Of a stretch of DNA of 58,529 bases, positions 53,383 to 58,529 are shown piece by piece. The stretch is from positions 19,279 to 77,807 of the forward strand of contig CAMYII010000065.1 in assembly GCA_947258385.1 (NCBI GenBank). Reading direction: 5' to 3'. How positions within the stretch are numbered: position 1 is the stretch's first letter; every line of letters starts with the position of its first letter. The notes below the pieces were generated by a model. The model ran no database searches and was not told where the DNA came from. It saw only the letters and a list, made by a program, of their open reading frames with translations. The translations under genes and the position numbers were made by a program. The stretch is from Acidiferrobacterales bacterium (GTDB lineage Bacteria > Pseudomonadota > Gammaproteobacteria > Acidiferrobacterales > SZUA-150).

Positions 53383-55248
53383 TTAGAACGCCGAACGACC
53401 GAACTGCCCTTGCAACTGATCCTGGAAGCGCTTCACGGCGCGCATGGACACGCGCAGCACCGAGCGTACGCGCGGCGACAGGGTGTCGGGCCGGATCAGT
53501 TTGTCAGGGACCTGGCGTGCCTGGCGCCGCTCAATCTGGTGCGCCAGCAACATATCCAACAACTCTTCATAGGCCGCGCTGGCCGAATCGACCAACTCGG
53601 TGCTTAGGATGCCCTGGCGCACCAGGGCCTGCAGCCGTTCGCGGGTGCTGGTGCTGGAGATGCCCGCGCTCAAGGCGTAAATCCGGGCGGCATCGGCAAT
53701 AATACGCAAACCGTTGCGCTTGATGTCGACCGTACCCTTGAGTCCCTTTTCGTCTGCGGTGATGAGCCGGTTGAACCAGCCCAGCGGCGGGCGTCCCTCG
53801 GCGTCATCCTCCACCATGAATTCGAGCAGCTGACGGCGGGCCTGCAGCGCCTTGAGCACGTGGTCGCGCAAGGCGTAGGTGAGGTTCTCATCGCCATACA
53901 GCGTGTCAAAATCAAATACGATGTTCGACCAGCGCGCCGCCTTCTGGTTTGGGTAGGCGGTCAGATGCGTGATCTGCGACCGCCACTCGGAAAGCGTTTT
54001 CTGGAACATCGGGTTTCGCGCCATGATATCGCCGCGGCACAGGACATAACCGATTTTATCCAGATTGATATTGAGCTTGTCGCAAAAGCCCGCAAACCAC
54101 TCTCGTTCTTCCTCCGACACGGCACCGGGCGCATCGGACAGAACGATGCCGTTGTCCTGGTCAGGATTGAGTAGCATCTCCCGCCGGCCGCCCGAGCCCA
54201 TCACAAGCAGCGCAAAGGGGCGCGCCGGCCGGGGCTGCATCTCATCCAGGGTCAGCTCGACGCAACGCCGCTGTATGGCAAGATGGGCCTCGCTGGTCAT
54301 TCTGACCGCCTGGGTGGCCAGGCGATTGCTCTCGCGCGCCATGCGCGCGACCTCGTAGATATTCTCATACAGCCGGCGCAGGTGTTCCAGAGAATTGACT
54401 TCTTTCACCTGCTCGAGAAACGTATTCTGCTGCGTGATCAGCGCGCGCAGAATGTCGGTCTGGGAGATCATACCGACCGGCGCCTCGTTCTCCACCACGA
54501 CCAGGTACTTCACGCCGCGGTTTTGCTGGATCTCCTCCGCCCGCCACAGCGGGGTGTCCGGCGAGATCGTGTAAGGGACCTCACATGCCGCCTGCATCAC
54601 ACTGTCATCGGGGTGCGCGCCTTTGATGGCCAGGGCCTCGGACAGGCCGGAACAGGTCAGAATGCCGAACAGCTCATTGCGCTGCGTCATCACCCCCAGG
54701 CTGCCGATCTTGCGCGACTGCATGATCTCAAACGCCTCCCTTAAGGTAATATCCGAACGGCTGATGGACAGTGGGGACTTCATGGCGCTGCGCACCGGTC
54801 GCGCCATGGCACCGCTGATCATGTGCGCGGCGGCGCTGCGGGTGCGAATGCGTTCGGCGATGATGCGGTTCAGCAGATTGGCAAACGGCGGATGCTGCGC
54901 CTCCAGCTGCTTGACGGCGGCGGCGGGCAGGACCAGGACGGTGCAGGCATCGAGACAGAATGCCGTGGCGGTATAGGGGGCGTTGTCGAGGTAATTGGAC
55001 AATCCCAGTATGGCGCCGGGATGCTGGCGTACGGTTTCGCCATCGGCGCGCTGCATCTCAACGGCGCCGTCATAGAGTATGAACACAGCACTCTTGAAGG
55101 CCTCACCGGCACGGAAGACGGCATCGCCCGTATGCAGTGAGCTTATTTCACTGTGATCAATAATGGCGCCAAGGGTCTCCGGGGCGATATCGGTGAATGT
55201 CTCGGTCTGCCCCAGGCGCTCGGCGCTGATAATGACTTTCTCGTCCAT
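53383..55248 (-). CDS. DUF294 nucleotidyltransferase-like protein with cyclic-nucleotide and CBS domains
   Basis: 621 residues from ATG 55248 (GTG 55260 possible). Order: cyclic-nucleotide-binding-like domain (about 15-130), two CBS domains (about 155-275), DUF294 nucleotidyltransferase domain with GSGGRREMLLNPDQDNG (about 340-400), and a C-terminal helical domain. Resembles GlnD-like nucleotidyltransferases; its neighbours in other bacteria are acetate permeases and DnaQ-type exonucleases. Likely regulatory, possibly sensing cNMP and adenosine nucleotides. Confidence 0.9.
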   Translation of the reverse strand: MDEKVIISAERLGQTETFTDIAPETLGAIIDHSEISSLHTGDAVFRAGEAFKSAVFILYDGAVEMQRADGETVRQHPGAILGLSNYLDNAPYTATAFCLDACTVLVLPAAAVKQLEAQHPPFANLLNRIIAERIRTRSAAAHMISGAMARPVRSAMKSPLSISRSDITLREAFEIMQSRKIGSLGVMTQRNELFGILTCSGLSEALAIKGAHPDDSVMQAACEVPYTISPDTPLWRAEEIQQNRGVKYLVVVENEAPVGMISQTDILRALITQQNTFLEQVKEVNSLEHLRRLYENIYEVARMARESNRLATQAVRMTSEAHLAIQRRCVELTLDEMQPRPARPFALLVMGSGGRREMLLNPDQDNGIVLSDAPGAVSEEEREWFAGFCDKLNINLDKIGYVLCRGDIMARNPMFQKTLSEWRSQITHLTAYPNQKAARWSNIVFDFDTLYGDENLTYALRDHVLKALQARRQLLEFMVEDDAEGRPPLGWFNRLITADEKGLKGTVDIKRNGLRIIADAARIYALSAGISSTSTRERLQALVRQGILSTELVDSASAAYEELLDMLLAHQIERRQARQVPDKLIRPDTLSPRVRSVLRVSMRAVKRFQDQLQGQFGRSAF

Positions 55249-55362
55249 ATCAGTGCCCACTGTACACTATCTGGTGTGGTGCGCAGAACTGCTGTATTCT
55301 CTAAGCTGTTTTGGGGTCGCCTGCGCTAATAGCGATCTGGACCTATCCGGCCAGGGAGGTGT

Positions 55363-55797
55363 ATGTTCCCCCATATTGACGATAGACTTCCGGCCAACAT
55401 TCAGGCGGTGCTCGACACCGCGGCACTGCTGGATATCACCGAGTTCCGGGTCTTCGAGCTGGCCCATGTGAGCTGGTACGGCCGCAAAGTGGAAGTCAGC
55501 CACATCGAACCTTTCTTTGTCGACTACATGTTCAATGACATCGTGCCGCCCTGGGTAGCGCAGTTCACCCGCAAGGTGCTGCGCCTCTATGACCACGGGG
55601 ACCCGAGTGACCCGGGGCAGGTCGACCGCGGCGCGCTGGGGCTCCAGCCGGTCACCCGCAAGGCCCATTACGCCGCCAGGGGCGCCTGGTATCTGCTGAC
55701 CCTGACGGTCTCGCTCGCATTGCTGCTACTATTGGCCAACTCCGCGGTCGAGGTACTGCCATTTGTGAGGGAATGCTATTTTCCGCCTTGCTATTAA
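55363..55797 (+). CDS. Uncharacterised protein with one C-terminal membrane helix
   Basis: 144 residues from ATG 55363 with GGGAGGTGT upstream. Soluble N-terminal part (HIEPFFVDYMFNDIVPPWV) and a transmembrane helix at about 108-128 (LLTLTVSLALLLLLANS). No family recognised. Divergent from the DUF294 gene. Confidence 0.7.
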   Translation: MFPHIDDRLPANIQAVLDTAALLDITEFRVFELAHVSWYGRKVEVSHIEPFFVDYMFNDIVPPWVAQFTRKVLRLYDHGDPSDPGQVDRGALGLQPVTRKAHYAARGAWYLLTLTVSLALLLLLANSAVEVLPFVRECYFPPCY

Positions 55798-55836
55798 GTC
55801 GCTGGCCGGGATTTCCGGGCCCGACGATGAAACGGT

Positions 55837-56004
55837 ATGTTACTCAACCTGATCTTCGTCATCATCACCGGTGCCGTCGCCTATCACGGCCTGACCTATC
55901 GCGACGAGAACGGCGAGTCGGACTACGGTCATCTGTTGTTCGGTGCTATCGCCTTGCTGTTTTGCCTGCGGGTACTCTTTGTCGACATCTTTCAGTTGAT
56001 CTGA
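55837..56004 (+). CDS. Small membrane protein of 55 residues
   Basis: ATG 55837, 55 codons and stop TGA. Two hydrophobic segments: MLLNLIFVIITGAVAY and LLFGAIALLFCLRVLFV, with a short charged loop (TYRDENGESDYG). Clearly biased toward a membrane hairpin. Lies 39 bases after the previous gene and may be co-transcribed. Confidence 0.6.
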   Translation: MLLNLIFVIITGAVAYHGLTYRDENGESDYGHLLFGAIALLFCLRVLFVDIFQLI

Positions 56005-56065
56005 TCGACCCATCGCACCACAGACCCGGGGATTGCACCCGGCGCGGGCCGCCGGACGGCCTCAA

Positions 56066-56644
56066 TCACAGCTTATAGGGCCGCTGCTGCTCATCGACCT
56101 CAGGCACGCGCAGGGTACGCTCCGACTCCGGCCTGGCCAACTGCTCCCGCAGATAGGCGGCCCGGTCGGCGATCGTGGGCGGCTTCTGCGGCTGCAGGCG
56201 CAGGAAGCGCGTGAGCCAGCCGGGGCCTTTCGCCAGACCGATATCCAGTTGCAGGGCGCGCTCGTAGTCCGCGATCGCCTTTTCATACAGCCCCATCCGG
56301 TCGTACAGGATGCCGCGGTTGGCGTAGCTCGGCGCAAACCCCGGTTCCCGTGCAATGACCTCGTTGAAGATCTGCAACGCCTGCTTATGCTCGCCCAATT
56401 GCATCAGCGTGCGCGCCTTGCCGCGCAGTGCGTGGACGTGATCCGGCGCCTCAGCCAGCGCCGCGTTATATTCCGCCAGCGCAGGTTCATAATGGCCGTC
56501 TTCGAATAATTTGTTCGCCGCGTGATAGCCGTGATCGCCGGGGCTGACCGTGCGCACGAAGGTGTCGTAGACCGTCCACCCCAACCAGGCCACCGTCAAT
56601 ACGACAGCCGTCAGCATCAGGTACCGATAGATTCGATTATCCAT
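56066..56644 (-). CDS. Membrane-anchored TPR protein
   Basis: 192 residues from ATG 56644 (the longer frame back to 56899 overlaps the small gene upstream). N-terminal membrane helix (about 8-26), then three TPR repeats (YHAANKLFEDGHYEPALAEY, ALRGKARTLMQLGEHKQALQ, SYANRGILYDRMGLYEKAIA). Likely a periplasmic scaffold. Coupled to the 75-residue gene (TGATG). Confidence 0.85.
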   Translation of the reverse strand: MDNRIYRYLMLTAVVLTVAWLGWTVYDTFVRTVSPGDHGYHAANKLFEDGHYEPALAEYNAALAEAPDHVHALRGKARTLMQLGEHKQALQIFNEVIAREPGFAPSYANRGILYDRMGLYEKAIADYERALQLDIGLAKGPGWLTRFLRLQPQKPPTIADRAAYLREQLARPESERTLRVPEVDEQQRPYKL

Positions 56645-56871
56645 CACGAAGGCAGGCCCACCAGGTTGGCATTGAACAGAAACGAGAACGCGAGACTGAG
56701 CAACACGGCGATAAAACGCGCGCGGTTCAACTGCCCGTCGATCTCCTGCTGTGACAACTCGCGCTTGAGCTTGCGCTGCAGGCGCCGCACGCTCAAGACC
56801 CACACCAGTTTGCTCGCGGGGAAGAACAGCAGCACCGCAAGCACGATGACCGAGGCAATAAAGTAGAACAT
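56644..56871 (-). CDS. Small two-helix membrane protein
   Basis: 75 residues. Two hydrophobic stretches, MFYFIASVIVLAVLLFF and ARFIAVLLSLAFSFLF, with a basic linker (RRLQRKLKRELSQQE). The stop overlaps the ATG of the TPR gene. Unknown function; located directly downstream of the symporter. Confidence 0.75.
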   Translation of the reverse strand: MFYFIASVIVLAVLLFFPASKLVWVLSVRRLQRKLKRELSQQEIDGQLNRARFIAVLLSLAFSFLFNANLVGLPS

Positions 56872-56947
56872 GGGTAACCCTGTAAAGCCGGGGCGTCAAA
56901 GGCAGAGGGGAGGCCCAGGCCTCCCCTCTGATAACCCGACGCTTGAA

Positions 56948-58529
56948 CTAGGGCTTGTCTACCGCCAGGCGGACATCGCCGATGTCTTCGTGCAGCGCCT
57001 CGATCTCACGCTCCGGAACGGTCGACAGCTCCATCTTGTAGGCGAGGAACCACATCATGGCCACGCCCAGGGCCCACCACAGCAGCTGCCAGGCCCAGAT
57101 CGACGGCATACCGAACCACCATGTCGCGGCGTCGTTGGGGTTGCCGAAAATGGTGTTGCCGATGACCGCACCGGGGCCGATGCCGAAGAAGAACCACACC
57201 AGCGTAATAATCCAGGCAAGCGGCACCAGCGACTTCTTGTCGGGCGCGAGGCTGGCGTGCTCGCGCAGGAAGCTATGGAAGGTCATGCGGTGTTCCAGGG
57301 CCGCCTTGTCCTGCGCCAAGGCCGAGACGATCACGGCAATGCCGAGGTTAAAGATAATCCCCCAGCCGGCCGAGTGGATGGTCCACGGCCACCGGCCCCA
57401 GGGGGCATCGATGCCTAAGAAGGCGAAGACGTTGGCGCCGATGCTCTCGGTCATGGTCACGGCGATGAGCCCGGCCACCAGGCCCCAGACCACGCCACGG
57501 CGGGTCAACCACGGCCACCAGCACACCGCGATGAGCGCCGGCCACATCTGAAAGCCGTAGGCCACCGCCAGGCCGCCCAGCAGCACCAGGGCATCCTTGG
57601 ACGTGGTGGCCACCAGCAGCGCCGCCAGCACGATCGCGATGACGCCGATGCGGCCCCAGAACTTCTGCTGCGCATGGGTGGCATTGGGCAGGATCAGGCG
57701 CTTGAGCACGTCACGCGTCAACATGCCGCCGGCGGTCGACATGTAGGCGGCGCCGGTGGACTGCATCGCCGCCAGCGCGCACACCGACAGCAGGCCGACC
57801 AGCCAGGGCGCGGCGTCCGCCATCAGGCGGATGAGCTGCGGCACCAGCATGCCCTGCTTGCCCGCGGATTCCATCAGATCCTTACCCTGCAACCCGCCCT
57901 GAAAGACATTGTTCACCAGCTCCGGGTGGGCCGCCATGAACTTGAGATCCGCGCCCAGGAAATGCCCGCCCAGGCCCTGCATGGCGGTGAAGACCATTAA
58001 TATGAAACCGATGCCGAAGGACGAGGCCCACACCTGTTGCGGCGCGAACGGCTTGGGGCTGTGGTTGGAGAAGGCCCACATGGAAAACGCCGGCGCGGAC
58101 TGGATGCCCATGAGCGCGAACATATAGGTCAGGATCATAATGCCCGTCCAGGCACCGCCGGTGGCGCTCGGACCATTACTGACGAACTGAATCACGCCGG
58201 GAATGGCGATATAATGGCTGTAGCCCTCCGCGGTCCGCTTGGGGTCAAACTGGGCCAGCGCGGCGATACCCTCGTTCAGCCGCTCCCAGCCGCCGACGTA
58301 ATTCACGGCGATGAGCCCGATAGCGACGATACCCAAGGCCAGCAGCACAGCCTGCAGCGTATCCACATAGGCCACCGCGCGTAAGCCGCCCGAGGCCACG
58401 TAGATAATAACCACCGCCGACAGCAGCCACATCCCGACGTCGACGCCGAGCAGCCCGTCGGTCAGCACGTTGAACAGGAATCCCGAAGCGCGCAACTGCA
58501 CCCCGAGATAAGGAACCGAGAAGATCAGC
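56948..58529 (-). CDS. Sodium:solute symporter (SSS family), 5' end outside the window
   Basis: At least 527 residues; the frame remains open to the window edge. About eleven visible membrane segments and SSS motifs such as VASGGLRAVAYVDTLQA and GGLQGKDLMESAGKQG. Long C-terminal tail (TVPEREIEALHEDIGDVRL). Nearby DUF294 and exonuclease genes suggest acetate or another organic acid as substrate, though other SSS solutes are possible. Secondary transporter, Na+-coupled. Confidence 0.9.
   Translation of the reverse strand, partial: LIFSVPYLGVQLRASGFLFNVLTDGLLGVDVGMWLLSAVVIIYVASGGLRAVAYVDTLQAVLLALGIVAIGLIAVNYVGGWERLNEGIAALAQFDPKRTAEGYSHYIAIPGVIQFVSNGPSATGGAWTGIMILTYMFALMGIQSAPAFSMWAFSNHSPKPFAPQQVWASSFGIGFILMVFTAMQGLGGHFLGADLKFMAAHPELVNNVFQGGLQGKDLMESAGKQGMLVPQLIRLMADAAPWLVGLLSVCALAAMQSTGAAYMSTAGGMLTRDVLKRLILPNATHAQQKFWGRIGVIAIVLAALLVATTSKDALVLLGGLAVAYGFQMWPALIAVCWWPWLTRRGVVWGLVAGLIAVTMTESIGANVFAFLGIDAPWGRWPWTIHSAGWGIIFNLGIAVIVSALAQDKAALEHRMTFHSFLREHASLAPDKKSLVPLAWIITLVWFFFGIGPGAVIGNTIFGNPNDAATWWFGMPSIWAWQLLWWALGVAMMWFLAYKMELSTVPEREIEALHEDIGDVRLAVDKP

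Overview
The window looks like a chromosomal segment of a gammaproteobacterial sulfur-oxidising chemolithotroph with anaerobic capacity. The gammaproteobacterial flavour comes from prfC, typA/bipA, a PqiC-type lipoprotein in an Mla-like operon, rimK, ybbN and a DUF294/exonuclease/symporter block. The sulfur lifestyle comes from a complete cytoplasmic sulfite dehydrogenase operon (soeABC-like) and, 20 kb away, a TAT-exported thiosulfate/polysulfide-reductase-type operon with a YeeE/YedE sulfur transporter. No species can be named from sequence reading alone. I saw no rRNA, tRNA, CRISPR array, intact insertion sequence or prophage.

Layout. 1-6.6 kb: end of an exported protein, an orphan receiver protein, and a NarL-type response regulator overlapping a very large PAS/GAF histidine kinase with four tandem GAF repeats. 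7.2-10.6 kb: MlaE/MlaF/MlaD/PqiC-like lipid transport operon. 10.7-11.6 kb: a potassium-channel gene split by a 209-bp inverted-repeat element with a 14-bp target duplication. 12.2-16 kb: two exported beta-rich outer-membrane-type proteins (DUF3187-like, DUF1207-like) and an HD-GYP phosphodiesterase. 16.4-21.1 kb: soeABC. 21.3-23.8 kb: RimB-like protease, RimK and an aspartoacylase-like deacylase. 24-29 kb: PP2C phosphatase/protein kinase pair, YihY membrane protein, and a PhnD-GGDEF diguanylate cyclase. 29.5-34 kb: rhodanese, small membrane proteins, DUF4399 protein and a decahaem cytochrome c. 34.7-39.5 kb: methyltransferase, YgjP-type metallopeptidase, TypA/BipA, cold-shock protein, cytochrome lipoprotein. 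39.7-46.2 kb: YeeE/YedE, molybdoenzyme, cytochrome b, Fe-S subunit and TorD-type chaperone, with FNR-like sites upstream. 46.4-58.5 kb: RF3 and housekeeping genes, ending in a truncated sodium:solute symporter.

How the genes fit together. SoeABC would oxidise sulfite to sulfate in the cytoplasm and feed electrons to quinone. The second molybdoenzyme is periplasmic (TAT signal) with a b-haem anchor and may reduce thiosulfate or polysulfide when oxygen falls, which fits the FNR-like boxes; the YeeE/YedE protein could move the sulfur compound across the membrane. The large kinase/NarL pair, HD-GYP, GGDEF and kinase/phosphatase genes form a dense signalling layer.

The most unusual feature is the repertoire of small non-coding inverted-repeat (MITE-like) elements: one family present five times, plus at least three other types. 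Several sit exactly at gene ends, where the terminal TAG of the element is the stop codon of the neighbouring gene, and one interrupts an ion-channel gene in a way that exact excision would repair.
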